Translations under genes and position numbers: made by a program | Source of the DNA: Actinobacillus capsulatus DSM 19761 | GTDB lineage: Bacteria; Pseudomonadota; Gammaproteobacteria; Enterobacterales; Pasteurellaceae | Assembly (NCBI RefSeq): GCF_000374285.1 | Contig: NZ_KB893930.1 | Location: 62,001-126,000, forward strand | Direction of reading: 5' to 3' | DNA length: 64,000 nucleotides | Part shown: positions 1 through 9,375 of the stretch, piece by piece | How positions within the stretch are numbered: the first letter of the stretch is position 1 | Layout of the letters: every line of letters starts with the position of its first letter | Notes under the pieces: generated by a model | What the model saw: only the letters and a program-made list of their open reading frames with translations | Database searches by the model: none | What the model was told of the DNA's origin: nothing

Positions 1-362
1 TTCATTGCTTCAACGATACATAATGCATCACCCACGTTTACTGTTTGACCTACTTCAATGAATGGTTTTGCATCCGGGCTTGGGCTACGGTAGAACGTAC
101 CTACCATTGGTGAAAGCACTGCGTGACCGCTTACTTCTGCTGATGCAGTCGGTGCTGCAGCCGCAGGTGCCGCTTGTGCAGCAGGAGCCGCTGCCGGCGC
201 AACCGCTGCCGCTTGAGGTGCCGCAACATATTGCACTGCCGCTGATGCAGCCGGTTGAGCACGGCTAATACGTACTGTACCTTCTTCTTCAGACACTTCT
301 AATTCAGTAATGCCTGATTCTTCAACTAATTCGATAAGTTTTTTGATTTTGCGAATATCCAT
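1..362 (-). CDS. accB: Biotin carboxyl carrier protein of acetyl-CoA carboxylase (3' part outside window)
   Basis: BCCP carries biotin between the carboxylase and carboxyltransferase halves of acetyl-CoA carboxylase, the first step of fatty acid synthesis. The minus strand from ATG at 362 reads [16 protein letters not shown], the usual BCCP N-terminus. An Ala/Pro-rich linker follows at about residues 40-80, and then the start of the biotinyl domain. The window ends inside the VEAMK biotinylation motif; the biotin lysine would be about residue 121, so roughly the last 35 residues are missing. The 363-533 gap upstream must hold its promoter. accC normally follows accB but would lie outside the window. 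Confidence 0.95.
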   Translation of the reverse strand, partial: MDIRKIKKLIELVEESGITELEVSEEEGTVRISRAQPAASAAVQYVAAPQAAAVAPAAAPAAQAAPAAAAPTASAEVSGHAVLSPMVGTFYRSPSPDAKPFIEVGQTVNVGDALCIVEAM

Positions 363-533
363 AGTGAGATTCCGTTTTTATAGTCAATTAAAAAGAGAAA
401 CTCTGCACAGTATTGCGCAGAGTAAAAATCTTGTCTAGATTACCTGAAATTCGCCTATTTTGCGAATAAAATCTCGTAAAATTGGCGAAATTCACGCAAT
501 TTTATAACTGATCGTAGCAGTTACAAAGTGAAC

Positions 534-1322
534 TTATTTTAATAAATCTTCGTTCTTTTTGTAGTTCCATTTACTACGAGGTTTATCAATATATTGAAAA
601 TACTCATTCGTGAAAGTACCTTGAGCACAAGTTACTTTGTCACGGCGAGTATTGACTTGTTTGTCACCGATTGCGATATTTAACGTATCCGGACCTGTCA
701 TCACGAAGACACCGCCTTCAATTCGGCGATTTTCGATATTGCTGACAATAATTTCAAGTGTGTCTTTTAAGATAGGATGACCTTTCTCGCAAGCTAAAAA
801 GAAATTGGTATATTTATCACGACGTTTAATTAAGACTTCCTGATTGTTTTCCCGAATAATTTGTGAGATTGGGAAGACTAAATGCCCGTCAATATCAATA
901 TAAATTCCGCCTTCCTGATGTAAAGTAAATACGCGCCAAAAATCCGCTTGTGCCGCACCGTCGGTTAATTTGCTATAGGCATTAAAGATACGTTCATCGG
1001 CATGGGTTTTAATATAGCTTTCTCGTTCTTCGGTACTGACATAACGATAATCGTAACTTAGCGACATTAAGCGGTTAAACAGATAATTTGCATATACTGG
1101 TAATGTTACTTTGTTTGAATAATTGGTTTGCCAGATAGTTTTAGTGATTCGGGTAGTTTGGTTCGACTTAATTTTTGCCGGACTATATTCCGGAATCGTA
1201 AAACGAAGCTTAGGAAAAACAGCGTGGAACGGGTAGCTTAGTACCTTCACCACATTCCCGAATAAACGTTCTAAACCGTTACAGACGACAATCAGCGATT
1301 CATATTTCACTGGATTAGCCAT
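534..1322 (-). CDS. Glycosyltransferase with DXD motif (Gly_transf_sug / OCH1-like family)
   Basis: Probable sugar-nucleotide-dependent glycosyltransferase of 262 aa. The motif [14 protein letters not shown] near residue 140 is the DXD nucleotide-sugar/metal-binding signature of the family that includes capsular and LPS transferases related to yeast OCH1. The preceding [17 protein letters not shown] is also typical. No signal peptide is seen; a weakly hydrophobic N-terminal stretch could associate with membrane. The start ATG lies inside the end of aroQ (8-bp overlap), so the two are probably cotranscribed and translationally coupled. Donor and acceptor cannot be told from sequence; LPS or another surface glycan is the natural guess. 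Confidence 0.75.
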   Translation of the reverse strand: MANPVKYESLIVVCNGLERLFGNVVKVLSYPFHAVFPKLRFTIPEYSPAKIKSNQTTRITKTIWQTNYSNKVTLPVYANYLFNRLMSLSYDYRYVSTEERESYIKTHADERIFNAYSKLTDGAAQADFWRVFTLHQEGGIYIDIDGHLVFPISQIIRENNQEVLIKRRDKYTNFFLACEKGHPILKDTLEIIVSNIENRRIEGGVFVMTGPDTLNIAIGDKQVNTRRDKVTCAQGTFTNEYFQYIDKPRSKWNYKKNEDLLK

Positions 1323-1779
1323 TCATTACCTCTTCTAATTGGATTTTGTTTAATTCTGAAATTGCGAAGTTGAGTGCGTAATCATAACCTTTTGCACCTA
1401 AACCGCAAATCACGCCTTTTGCAACATCACTTAGATAAGAATGATGGCGGAAAGGTTCACGGGCGTGAACATTCGAAAGATGGATTTCAACGAACGGAAT
1501 GGATACTGCCAACAACGCATCACGAATTGCCACGCTGGTATGGGTAAAGGCACCGGGGTTGATGATAATAAAATCGGTATTTTGAAATGCTTGATGAATC
1601 CGATTAATCAGCGGTTCTTCTCCGTTTGCCTGAAAATAATCCAATTTGTAGCCTTGCGCCTGTGCCGATTGTTGTAAGTGTTGTTCAATATCTGCGAGGG
1701 TTTGCGAGCCGTAAATATGCGGTTCTCGTTTGCCTAACATATTTAAATTAGGGCCGTTTAAGAGAAGAATTTTTTTCAT
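1315..1779 (-). CDS. aroQ: 3-dehydroquinate dehydratase, type II
   Basis: Converts 3-dehydroquinate to 3-dehydroshikimate in the shikimate pathway. The 154-aa length is normal for the dodecameric type II enzyme. Visible active-site elements are [17 protein letters not shown] at the N-terminus (Arg18 and the catalytic Tyr23), NPGAFTHTS (from Asn74), and [17 protein letters not shown] with His100 and Arg111. It lies upstream of the glycosyltransferase and overlaps it by 8 bp. In many Pasteurellaceae aroQ sits next to accB; here the glycosyltransferase is inserted between them. Confidence 0.97.
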   Translation of the reverse strand: MKKILLLNGPNLNMLGKREPHIYGSQTLADIEQHLQQSAQAQGYKLDYFQANGEEPLINRIHQAFQNTDFIIINPGAFTHTSVAIRDALLAVSIPFVEIHLSNVHAREPFRHHSYLSDVAKGVICGLGAKGYDYALNFAISELNKIQLEEVMNG

Positions 1780-1800
1780 ATCGATTCCTTACAAGCGGTA

Positions 1801-1830
1801 AAAAAATCCCCCTCTTTTGCAAGGAGGGGG
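1801..1830 (-). terminator. Rho-independent terminator of dapD
   Basis: Seven-base arms CCCCCTC (1808-1814) and GAGGGGG (1824-1830), followed on the minus strand by six Ts. It sits just after the dapD stop and before aroQ. Confidence 0.9.
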
Positions 1831-1843
1831 CGGGAAGATTTAA

Positions 1844-2668
1844 TTACTCTTCGATGGTACGAAGTAATTCGTTGATGCCCACTTTACCTAAAGTTTTCGC
1901 ATCAACTTTTTTCACGATGACTGCGCAATATAAGCTGTATTTACCGCATTTTGACGGAAGGCTACCGGATACAACCACAGAACCTGCCGGTACACGACCG
2001 TAGTGGATTTCGCCGGTTTCACGGTCATAAATACGAGTCGATTGACCGATAAATACGCCCATTGAAATTACACAACCGTCTTCTACGATTACGCCTTCAA
2101 CCACTTCTGAACGTGCGCCGATAAAGCAGTTATCGCCGATGATGGTTGGGTTTGCTTGTAACGGTTCTAACACACCACCGATACCTACGCCACCAGATAA
2201 GTGAACGTTTTTACCAATTTGTGCGCATGAACCTACGGTTGCCCAAGTGTCAACCATTGTGCCTTCGCCCACGTATGCACCGATGTTTACATAAGACGGC
2301 ATTAATACGCAGTTTTTAGAAATGTATGCACCTTTACGTACAGTTGCAGACGGCACCACACGGAAACCTTCTTGTGCAAAACGTTCTTCAGTGTAATCTG
2401 CAAATTTTAAACCTACTTTGTCGTAGTATTTGGTTTCTGCGCCGTCAATAATTTGGTTGTCATTGATACGGAATGAAAGTAAAACCGCTTTTTTTAACCA
2501 TTGATGAGTTACCCACTCACCGTCAATTTTTTCCGCTACACGATATTTACCGCTATCTAAACCTTCGATAACTTCTTCAATTGCTGCACGAGCTTCTGCA
2601 TCAACTGTTTTGGGTGTGATTTCAGCACGACGCTCAAATGCTGCTTCAATAATTGCTTGTAAAGACAT
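1844..2668 (-). CDS. dapD: 2,3,4,5-tetrahydropyridine-2,6-dicarboxylate N-succinyltransferase
   Basis: Succinylates tetrahydrodipicolinate using succinyl-CoA in the lysine/meso-diaminopimelate pathway. The 274-aa length matches the family. The N-terminal helical domain covers about residues 1-100; a left-handed beta-helix of hexapeptide repeats ([20 protein letters not shown] and onward) covers about 100-230. The conserved [14 protein letters not shown] and GARSEVVEG segments are present. It is monocistronic, closed by the strong hairpin at 1801-1830. Confidence 0.97.
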   Translation of the reverse strand: MSLQAIIEAAFERRAEITPKTVDAEARAAIEEVIEGLDSGKYRVAEKIDGEWVTHQWLKKAVLLSFRINDNQIIDGAETKYYDKVGLKFADYTEERFAQEGFRVVPSATVRKGAYISKNCVLMPSYVNIGAYVGEGTMVDTWATVGSCAQIGKNVHLSGGVGIGGVLEPLQANPTIIGDNCFIGARSEVVEGVIVEDGCVISMGVFIGQSTRIYDRETGEIHYGRVPAGSVVVSGSLPSKCGKYSLYCAVIVKKVDAKTLGKVGINELLRTIEE

Positions 2669-2763
2669 TGTTGTGTTCCTTTAATGTGAATGGGAATGTG
2701 AGAGAAAATTTGTCGCAATTTTTAACATAAATAGCCATTTTTTGCTACTAGAAAAAAGACAAT

Positions 2764-2811
2764 CGGTTAGATTGACAAAACTTTTTGTAAAATTTTGCAC
2801 AAATCTAACCG
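2764..2811 (-). terminator. Inverted repeat after the monooxygenase gene
   Basis: Ten-base arms CGGTTAGATT (2764-2773) and AATCTAACCG (2802-2811) with an AT-rich loop of about 28 bases. The position just after the stop of the gene at 2839 suggests a weak terminator. Confidence 0.5.
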
Positions 2812-2838
2812 CTTATTTTCTCTTAGGTGTTGGCTAGG

Positions 2839-3876
2839 CTAGAATTGATCAACAACTTCCTTCAACAAGCGGTAAGATTTCGCTTGTTTTTGTTCATCGT
2901 AGATATAACTTACCGCCATAATTTCATCAATTTCCACTCGTTTAGCTAATTGGGTTAATTGGGCTTTGACCGTTGCCGTCGAGCCGACTAGTGTACAAGC
3001 GGTCATTTGTTCTACCACCGCTTTTTCTTGGTGGTAAATCTGCATTTCACGTAAATCAACCGGTCCGAAGTGCAGCTCGTTTTCCGTACGGTTAAAGTTT
3101 TGCCATACTTCCGCATCATTTGCCATTGGCGGTTGTAAATTCTGTTGTGCGTTTGTCACGACATTAATAAAGAATTGGGTTTGTGTGGTCACTAGACTTT
3201 GTGCTTCCGCATCGCTATCCGCCACAATTGCATTTACGCCCATAATCACATAAGGTTTTGCTAAATAGTCGGACGGTTTGAAATAACGACGATAAATTTC
3301 GACTGCTTCCATCATCATACGTGGGGCAAAATGTGCGGCAAACGCATAAGGTAAGCCCAGTTCTGCAGCTAAATAAGCACTTTCGGTGCTGGAGCCTAAA
3401 ATATAGAACGGGATATCTAAACCGGCAGCAGGGTAAGCGGAAACCGGATTGGTATTTTGGAAATAACCACGTAGTTCGGCGATTTCATCCGGAAATTCGA
3501 GATGTTTTGCTCCTCGGCGTAACGCGTTAGCGGTACGCATATCGGTTCCGGGCGCTCTGCCTAAGCCAAGCTGAACACGATTCGGATAAAGGGTCGCAAG
3601 GGTTCCGTATTGCTCTGCTACAATATAAGGGCTATGGTTCGGCAACATCACACCGCCTGAGCCGACCGCAATTTTTTGAGTATTGGCTAAAGCGTGTTGA
3701 ATCAGCAGGGTAGTTGCTGAGCTGGCTAAGTTTTTCATATTATGGTGTTCGGCAATCCAATAGCGAGCCAAATCCAGTTCTTCCGCCAGTTGTGCCAGTT
3801 TCACCATAGATTGCATTGCTTGTGTGTAGTCTTGTCCTTCACGCACTGGGACGAGATTTAAAATAGAAAGTTGCAT
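2839..3876 (-). CDS. LLM-class flavin-dependent oxidoreductase (luciferase-like monooxygenase, YhbW/MsnO8 type)
   Basis: Predicted FMN-dependent TIM-barrel monooxygenase of the bacterial luciferase superfamily, 345 aa. Family signatures visible are YWIAEHHNMKNLASSA near residue 40, GSGGVMLPNHSPYIVAEQYGTL near residues 72-95, and LGLGRAPGTD near residue 105. It is likely cytosolic; the substrate is unknown. A 79-bp gap holding an uptake-sequence hairpin separates it from the old-yellow-enzyme gene upstream, so it is probably a separate unit, though read-through is possible. Confidence 0.85.
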   Translation of the reverse strand: MQLSILNLVPVREGQDYTQAMQSMVKLAQLAEELDLARYWIAEHHNMKNLASSATTLLIQHALANTQKIAVGSGGVMLPNHSPYIVAEQYGTLATLYPNRVQLGLGRAPGTDMRTANALRRGAKHLEFPDEIAELRGYFQNTNPVSAYPAAGLDIPFYILGSSTESAYLAAELGLPYAFAAHFAPRMMMEAVEIYRRYFKPSDYLAKPYVIMGVNAIVADSDAEAQSLVTTQTQFFINVVTNAQQNLQPPMANDAEVWQNFNRTENELHFGPVDLREMQIYHQEKAVVEQMTACTLVGSTATVKAQLTQLAKRVEIDEIMAVSYIYDEQKQAKSYRLLKEVVDQF

Positions 3877-3907
3877 AATGTGATAAACCCGAGTGTGATA
3901 AATAAGA

Positions 3908-3942
3908 AAGCGGTGTAAAAAATGCTTCTTTTTACACCGCTT
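3908..3942 (-). terminator. Inverted uptake-sequence pair acting as terminator
   Basis: Perfect 14-base arms beginning AAGCGGTGTAAAAA (3908-3921) and ending in ACCGCTT (3929-3942), with a 7-base loop, just past the OYE gene. The outer ends carry the AAGCGGT uptake core. Confidence 0.8.
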
Positions 3943-3954
3943 GTATAAGATTAA

Positions 3955-5016
3955 TTAGAAATAACCACGTTGATATTGTGCCGGTACAAATTCAATACCG
4001 CTGTTATTTGACGCATTTTGTGCGTATTGTATATTCAATAACCATTGTGGGTCACGTAATAGTGCACGGCCAACACTGACTAAATCCGCATCGCCGATTG
4101 CTAACACATGATCAACCACATTCGCATCATCTAACATACCGACTGCAATGGTTGGTAAACCGGTCGCTTGTTTTACCGCACGAGCTAGATACACTTGATA
4201 ACCTGCGTTAAATGGCGGATGTTTGCCTTCCGCTAACACACCGTCACCGCCGGCACTCACGTGCATACAATCTGCACCGGCGGCTGCAAAACGTTTTGCC
4301 ATTTCCACACCGTAATCCGCATCAAAGCCGTCCGCACTGAATTCTTGTGCTGAAATACGTACGATTAACGGCATATCCGCTGGCATGACTGCTTTAGCCG
4401 CTTTAATCACTTGTTCACCGAATAAGAAACGATCTTGACCATATTCATCGCTACGTTGGTTTGATTTCGGTGATGAGAATTGGTGAATTAAATAGCCGTG
4501 TGCGCCGTGAATCTCAATCGCATCAAAGCCGGCTTCCACCGCACGTCTTGCCGAGTCTTGGTAGGCTTGGATAATCTCTTGAATTTCCACCGCACTTAGT
4601 TCTCGTGGCGTTTTTAAATTCTGACCTGCATAATCTAATTCACCGTAATGAATTGCTGAGGGGGCAACCACATCATCGCAATCTTGCGCTTTACGACCAG
4701 CGTGACCGATTTGCACCGCAATTTTACTGCCGTATTTATGTACGGAATCGACAATCGGTTTAAACGCATCACGCTGTTCATCATTCCATAACCCTAAACA
4801 CTTAGGTGTAATACGACCGTTTGGCGCAACGTTGGTCATTTCCACAATGATTAAACCGACACCACCAATCGCACGAGCGGTGTAATGCACAAAATGCCAG
4901 TCGTTCGGGACACCGTCTGTTGCCGAATATTGGCACATCGGCGGCATCACGATACGGTTTTTGAGTTCAAGATTTTTGAGCTTGAAAGGTGTTTGTAAAT
5001 ATCTAAATTTCGCCAT
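3955..5016 (-). CDS. NADH:flavin oxidoreductase, YqjM/NamA-type old yellow enzyme
   Basis: FMN-containing ene-reductase of 353 aa that reduces activated C=C bonds of enals, enones or nitro compounds with NAD(P)H. MPPMCQYSA near residues 24-32 has the Cys and Tyr typical of the YqjM-like subclass. QIGHAGRKA supplies the active-site His, and EIHGAHGYLIHQF is the FMN-barrel signature. It is divergent from the LysR gene at 5107, with about 90 bp between start codons, a usual arrangement for an activator and its target. It shares overall design with two further OYE genes in the window but is not closely similar to them. Confidence 0.93.
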   Translation of the reverse strand: MAKFRYLQTPFKLKNLELKNRIVMPPMCQYSATDGVPNDWHFVHYTARAIGGVGLIIVEMTNVAPNGRITPKCLGLWNDEQRDAFKPIVDSVHKYGSKIAVQIGHAGRKAQDCDDVVAPSAIHYGELDYAGQNLKTPRELSAVEIQEIIQAYQDSARRAVEAGFDAIEIHGAHGYLIHQFSSPKSNQRSDEYGQDRFLFGEQVIKAAKAVMPADMPLIVRISAQEFSADGFDADYGVEMAKRFAAAGADCMHVSAGGDGVLAEGKHPPFNAGYQVYLARAVKQATGLPTIAVGMLDDANVVDHVLAIGDADLVSVGRALLRDPQWLLNIQYAQNASNNSGIEFVPAQYQRGYF

Positions 5017-5106
5017 GTCTAAATCCTTACTTGCAAAAAATTGTATAAATTTTACCGCTTGTTATAATATAAAAACTAATCATATTTGTTTATGGAAGTT
5101 ATAAAG

Positions 5107-6006
5107 ATGCGTGATATTAGAACCGTTGATTTAAACTTATTGAAAGCGTTTGATGCACTCTTGCAAGAACGCAACGTAACTAAAGCGGCACAACGTTTGT
5201 CTGTGACTCAACCGGCAATGAGTGCGATGCTGAATCGTCTGCGTGACAGCTTTGGTGACCCTTTGTTTGTACGTGTGCAACATGGGATTGAGCCAACCGC
5301 CAGAGCCTTGGCATTAATGCCTTCGGTTAAAACTATTTTGTCGGAAGTGAATCGAATGTTACGTCCGGTGGAATTTGATCCGCAAACGGCTGAAATGACG
5401 ATTAATATCGCCTCGACCGATTATGGTTTGGAAGCCATTGGTACCCCTTTTTTAGCGCATTTGAAGCAACTTGCACCCAAAATTCGTGTTGCTTTTTTAC
5501 CGGCACAAGATGTGGATTTATTAGCCCAATTTGAACAGGCGAGAATTGATATTGCCTTAGTTTCCACCCAACATATTCCAGCGGATTTACACAGCAAACC
5601 GTTGTTGACAGAACATTATGTTTGTGTGATGCGAGAAGATCACCCAATGGCAAATCAACCGCTCCATTTAGACAACTTTTGTGAATTGGATTTTGCGATG
5701 ATGTCCTATGACGGCGGGCAATTTTACGGTGTTTGCGATGAGGCATTGGCGAAACTCGGTAAAACCCGTCGTGTGTCAGTATCGGTCAATCACTTTTCTT
5801 TGCTACCGAATATCTTACGTAGTACCGATGTGGTTGCGTTGGTGCCATCACGTTTATCCCACAACCTCAGCGGATTAATTTGCAAAGATCTTCCGCTCGA
5901 AGTACAAGGTTTTGCAATCCAAATAGCGTGGCACGAACGCACCCACCAAGACCCTGCCTACCAATGGCTCAGAAATTTGTTGGTGGAGAGTTTGACGAAA
6001 CAATAA
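5107..6006 (+). CDS. LysR-family transcriptional regulator
   Basis: 299-aa regulator with an N-terminal winged HTH (about residues 5-62: NLLKAFDALLQERNVTKAAQ, then QPAMSAMLNRLRD) and a periplasmic-binding-like effector domain from about residue 90. I chose ATG 5107 over the upstream ATG 5086 because GGAAG lies eight bases before it and the protein then starts at the usual distance from the HTH. It is divergent from the OYE gene at 3955-5016, its probable target. The SVNHFSLLPNILRSTDVVALVPSR segment is like regulators of small-molecule metabolism; the inducer is unknown. Confidence 0.9.
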   Translation: MRDIRTVDLNLLKAFDALLQERNVTKAAQRLSVTQPAMSAMLNRLRDSFGDPLFVRVQHGIEPTARALALMPSVKTILSEVNRMLRPVEFDPQTAEMTINIASTDYGLEAIGTPFLAHLKQLAPKIRVAFLPAQDVDLLAQFEQARIDIALVSTQHIPADLHSKPLLTEHYVCVMREDHPMANQPLHLDNFCELDFAMMSYDGGQFYGVCDEALAKLGKTRRVSVSVNHFSLLPNILRSTDVVALVPSRLSHNLSGLICKDLPLEVQGFAIQIAWHERTHQDPAYQWLRNLLVESLTKQ

Positions 6007-6073
6007 TTGACGAGCGTATTTGCAAAAAATTAGGGAAATTAGACCGCTTGTTGTTACTCATATAGCAAATATA

Positions 6074-6928
6074 CTAGCTCGCATCCCCTTTCGGGCTTAC
6101 TCCAAAATGTCTTTTATATTCTCGGCTAAACTGACTTGGGCTTTCGTAACCGACTTGGAAAGCAATATTAGCGATATTGCTTTGCTTGGTTTGAATAAGC
6201 TTTTGTGCGGTCAGTAGGCGATGCGATTTTTGGTATTGCAGCGGTGACATATTGGTCATTTTTTTAAAATGCGAATGAAAACCTGAAACCGACATTCCCG
6301 CCTGTTTCGCTAAATCATCTACCCGTAACGGTTCAGACAAATGTTGCTCGATCCAAAGTGCGGTTTGAGCGATTCGATTTGTGTGGCTACCTACTTGTAC
6401 CAATTCTCGTAATTTCTGCCCTTGATTACTTTTTAGCAGAACATAGTAAATTTGTTGCTGAATAAGCGGCGCAAGAAAATCTATATCTTCCGGCGTTTTG
6501 AGCAAATCAATCAGGCGCTCGAACTGAGCCAATAGATTTTCTTCCATTTGCCATTGTAAGAAAGCGGTCGATTTTGGCTGATTTTTTGCAATTGTTTTTG
6601 GAATATGTGGCGCGATACTTGCCACCATTTTTAGATCGATTTTCATCGTCATCATCAAGTAGGGCTTTTCGGGGCTTGCTTCGACCACTTCTACCGACAA
6701 TGGCACGTTTACCGGACAGAACATAAAATGTTGATTGCTGAATAGCGTACATTGATCACCGATACAAATTTTTCGTTCGCCTTGCAACACAATACAAATG
6801 CGAGGTTCAAGAATTGTGTTCGCCACCGGTGTAGGGCGATCGGCGTGCTGAATCACAAGTCCTTCAATCGGTGTTTGCCAAACTTGGTTTTTCGGTACAA
6901 GCGGTAATAATTTATCAATAATTTGCAT
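6074..6928 (-). CDS. AraC-family regulator (AraC_N/CuxR-type sensor domain)
   Basis: 284-aa regulator: an N-terminal cupin-like AraC_N domain (about 20-170; VLQGERKICIGDQ) and a C-terminal double HTH (about 185-284; VDDLAKQAGMSVSGFHSHFK, then GYESPSQFSREYKRHFG). The longest frame opens with TTG at 6946, but ATG at 6928 is the better start because the longer version would place the coding start inside the operator-like element at 6936-6964. It is divergent from the ferritin-like/aldolase pair. The same element precedes the OYE gene at 10588, suggesting control of both loci. A paralogue lies at 28954-29820. Confidence 0.9.
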   Translation of the reverse strand: MQIIDKLLPLVPKNQVWQTPIEGLVIQHADRPTPVANTILEPRICIVLQGERKICIGDQCTLFSNQHFMFCPVNVPLSVEVVEASPEKPYLMMTMKIDLKMVASIAPHIPKTIAKNQPKSTAFLQWQMEENLLAQFERLIDLLKTPEDIDFLAPLIQQQIYYVLLKSNQGQKLRELVQVGSHTNRIAQTALWIEQHLSEPLRVDDLAKQAGMSVSGFHSHFKKMTNMSPLQYQKSHRLLTAQKLIQTKQSNIANIAFQVGYESPSQFSREYKRHFGVSPKGDAS

Positions 6929-6935
6929 ATTTGTA

Positions 6936-6964
6936 GAATTAGGCAAGTTGTTTGGAGAAATAAT
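6936..6964. promoter_or_regulatory. Operator-like element of the AraC regulator
   Basis: A 29-bp sequence starting GAATTAGGCAAGT and ending GAGAAATAAT, seven bases upstream of the AraC start codon. The same sequence with only four differences occurs at 10488-10516 before an OYE gene. That repetition between otherwise unrelated intergenic regions, plus the GCAAG/GAGAA half-site look, suggests an AraC-type binding site used for autoregulation. This is inference from the repeat. Confidence 0.65.
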
Positions 6965-7046
6965 ATACCTGTAAAATAAAAGCTATCATAAGATAATCAC
7001 AGTTTCAAACGCAATGAATTTATCGATGTGATCAAGGAGAAACAAA

Positions 7047-7505
7047 ATGAAAGACGTACAAAAAACGATTGAAATTTTACAACATATCTCTACACAACTG
7101 ACTGCTAACGCCCTTAACCACCAAATTATGGCTCGTGTGTTCGCCAGTCAAGGTTTTACCAAATTGGCAGAAAAATATGCGGAACACGGTGCATCAGAGC
7201 TAGATTTTATCGCCAAATTCCATAATCGAATTTTAGATTTAGACGGTGAAATTCGCCAAGACGAAATTCCCACTCGCCAAATATTCAATGATATTGAAGA
7301 CTTCTTAGCATACGATTTAAAAGCATCACTAGATGGCTTACCAATTGTTGAAGATGTTTTAAATGCAGGTTATTTAGATATTACCACTTACGATCTGATC
7401 AAAGATTACTACAAAGACGAAGAAGAAGATTTGAACTGGACGAAGTCGCAAATCGACTTAATCCAAGCGGTCGGAAAACAAGTTTATTTAGCAAAAATGC
7501 TATAA
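7047..7505 (+). CDS. Ferritin-like (bacterioferritin-type) protein
   Basis: 152-aa all-helical protein resembling bacterioferritin/Dps-type four-helix bundles. [25 protein letters not shown] with [17 protein letters not shown] in the first half matches the Bfr helix A/B pattern, and [19 protein letters not shown] in the second half matches helix D. The ferroxidase ligands are only partly recognisable, so iron storage is uncertain. The RBS AAGGAG precedes the ATG. Ten bases separate it from the aldolase gene, so the two form an operon, divergent from the AraC regulator. Confidence 0.7.
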   Translation: MKDVQKTIEILQHISTQLTANALNHQIMARVFASQGFTKLAEKYAEHGASELDFIAKFHNRILDLDGEIRQDEIPTRQIFNDIEDFLAYDLKASLDGLPIVEDVLNAGYLDITTYDLIKDYYKDEEEDLNWTKSQIDLIQAVGKQVYLAKML

Positions 7506-7515
7506 GGAGCAAACA

Positions 7516-8307
7516 ATGGCAATGGTAAAAGATTTCTTATATAACAACTTAAAACATAACATTGAAGCGGGTAAAATGCAGTATGGCGTGGCGTTAGAAA
7601 CCACCTCAGCCGATGTGGCGGAAGTGCTTGCGACCACGGATTATGACTGGCTTTTCATTGATGCGGAACATGGTTCGCACAATATTCAGACCATTTTAAA
7701 CGTAGCCCGTGCGATCGCCCCTTACGAGATGACTCCGGTAGTACGTGTTGGTGAAGCAACTGCTGGTACATTCAAGCAGTTAATGGATTCTGGGATTCAA
7801 AACATTATCGTACCAATGGTGGAGAGTGGCGAAGAAGCAGCACAAATCATTCGTTGGGCGAAATATCCGGCTGAAGGCAAACGTGGCATGGGCGCGGGCG
7901 TAGTACGAGCTTCTCGTTTTGGACGTATCCCTGATTACCAACAACGCATTGATGATGAATCAATGATTATGTTGCAAATTGAAAGCCTAAAAGGTATGGA
8001 AAATTTAGACGCTATTGCAAGTACAAAAGGCGTAGGTGCGATTTTCTTAGGCCCTGCGGATTTAGCAGTGGATATGGGATTAGGTTCAAACATTCTGCAC
8101 CCTGACGTGGTGGCGAAAATGGAATATGCGATCAAGCGTATCCGTGAATTAGGCGTACCTGTTGGCACCATCGCTGCAACGCTAGAGCAAGCAAAACACT
8201 ATGCGGATCTTGGCGTATCATTCTTTGCTCTCGGTGCCGATACGGCATTTATCGCAAGTGCAGCAGATAGCACAGTGGCGAGCTTTAAAGCGAAATTAGA
8301 GAAATAG
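7516..8307 (+). CDS. HpcH/HpaI-family class II aldolase
   Basis: 263-aa metal-dependent aldolase of the HpaI/GarL/RhmA family, which cleaves 2-keto-3-deoxy acids to pyruvate plus an aldehyde. Signatures are [10 protein letters not shown] near residue 50 with the metal/substrate acidic residues, [28 protein letters not shown], and [10 protein letters not shown] near 178. RBS AAGGAG is six bases before ATG 7516; a second in-frame ATG at 7522 is possible. It is the second gene of a two-gene operon closed by the hairpin at 8316. The substrate is unknown. Confidence 0.88.
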   Translation: MAMVKDFLYNNLKHNIEAGKMQYGVALETTSADVAEVLATTDYDWLFIDAEHGSHNIQTILNVARAIAPYEMTPVVRVGEATAGTFKQLMDSGIQNIIVPMVESGEEAAQIIRWAKYPAEGKRGMGAGVVRASRFGRIPDYQQRIDDESMIMLQIESLKGMENLDAIASTKGVGAIFLGPADLAVDMGLGSNILHPDVVAKMEYAIKRIRELGVPVGTIAATLEQAKHYADLGVSFFALGADTAFIASAADSTVASFKAKLEK

Positions 8308-8315
8308 GCAACTTC

Positions 8316-8348
8316 CGTGGGCTAAAATGCCCACGCATTCATTTTTTT
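8316..8348 (+). terminator. Rho-independent terminator after the aldolase gene
   Basis: CGTGGGC (8316-8322) pairs with GCCCACG (8329-8335); a T-run follows at 8342-8348. Confidence 0.85.
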
Positions 8349-8354
8349 GATGCC

Positions 8355-9239
8355 CTACCAATCTTTCTGTTCAAATTCTTCTACTAAAAAATCAATGATT
8401 TGTCGCACCGCAAGCGGTAATTTTTCTCGGCTTGGATACAAAGCGTAAAGGCTGTATTTGGGGAGTGTCCATTCAGGCAAGACGTTGAGAACTTTACCGC
8501 TTGCCAGTAGGTCGCCTAACATATATTTTGGTAACATCGCAATGCCATTATCGGCAAGCACACTGTTGAGCAAGGCGGTAGAATCGTTGGTGGTAAATTT
8601 ACTCGACAAATCAATTTCTGCAGTGCGTTCCCCTTGCGTTAAGTGCCACATTTTCATACTGCTATGGCAAAGCTGATGATGTTGCGACAAGTCGTTGGGC
8701 GTGGTTGGCGTGCCGTATTCCGCAAGGTAGGCGGGGCTTGCCACTAGCAATGAATGGCAATCCGCCAATTTTCGAGCAATCAAATGGGGGTCAGGGTTAT
8801 GAGTAATCCGAATGGCAAGATCGATACGCTCGCTAATTAAATCGACCAAATTATCCGTCAGTTGCAACTGCACATTGAGTTTGGGGTGCTGTTTGATAAA
8901 GCGGTTAATGCTATTTGCTAAATGCAAACTGCCGAAGGAAACCGAACTCGCCACCCGAATCACACCTCGCAATTCGCCTTTTTGAGCGGAAATTTCTCGT
9001 TCCATTTCCACCGCACTTTCGGTAATTTTTCGGCAAAAAACGACCGCTTGCTCGCCAAGCTCGGTAAGCACCACTTTGCGTGTGGTGCGTTGGAATAAGC
9101 GAGCGTTGAGCCAGTCTTCCATTAGGGCAATATAACGGCTGATCATCGGTTTAGAAATGTTTAATCGTTCAGCCGTTTGGGTAAAACTGCCTGTTTCAGC
9201 CACCGATAGAAAAACATTGATTGCAGTGAGTTTATCCAT
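8355..9239 (-). CDS. LysR-family transcriptional regulator
   Basis: 294-aa LysR regulator: HTH at about 1-60 (MDKLTAINVFLSVAETGSFT, LMEDWLNARLFQRTTR) and effector domain from about 90. ATG 9239 is preferred over the longer frame opening at 9299 because it follows a GAGGT ribosome site and gives the standard LysR N-terminus. It is divergent from the NAD(P)-binding protein gene at 9376, the likely target. It is a clear paralogue of the LysR at 21203-22096, with shared phrases such as GELRG, NPDP and ADxGIAMLPKY. Confidence 0.92.
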   Translation of the reverse strand: MDKLTAINVFLSVAETGSFTQTAERLNISKPMISRYIALMEDWLNARLFQRTTRKVVLTELGEQAVVFCRKITESAVEMEREISAQKGELRGVIRVASSVSFGSLHLANSINRFIKQHPKLNVQLQLTDNLVDLISERIDLAIRITHNPDPHLIARKLADCHSLLVASPAYLAEYGTPTTPNDLSQHHQLCHSSMKMWHLTQGERTAEIDLSSKFTTNDSTALLNSVLADNGIAMLPKYMLGDLLASGKVLNVLPEWTLPKYSLYALYPSREKLPLAVRQIIDFLVEEFEQKDW

Positions 9240-9375
9240 TTTTACCTCTATTGTTTCCTGTTGAGAAACAATATTATTCAAAAATCGCCATTTATTCAAT
9301 TTTTTGTTTCTTTATACTGTGCAACATCAAGACGGCAACGTCATTATTTTTTTAATTTAATAGAAGGAAAACGTT

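Noticed and set aside
62-268. 68-aa plus-strand frame rich in Pro/Leu/Gln
   Set aside because: It is the antisense of the Ala/Pro-rich linker of accB; no ribosome site.
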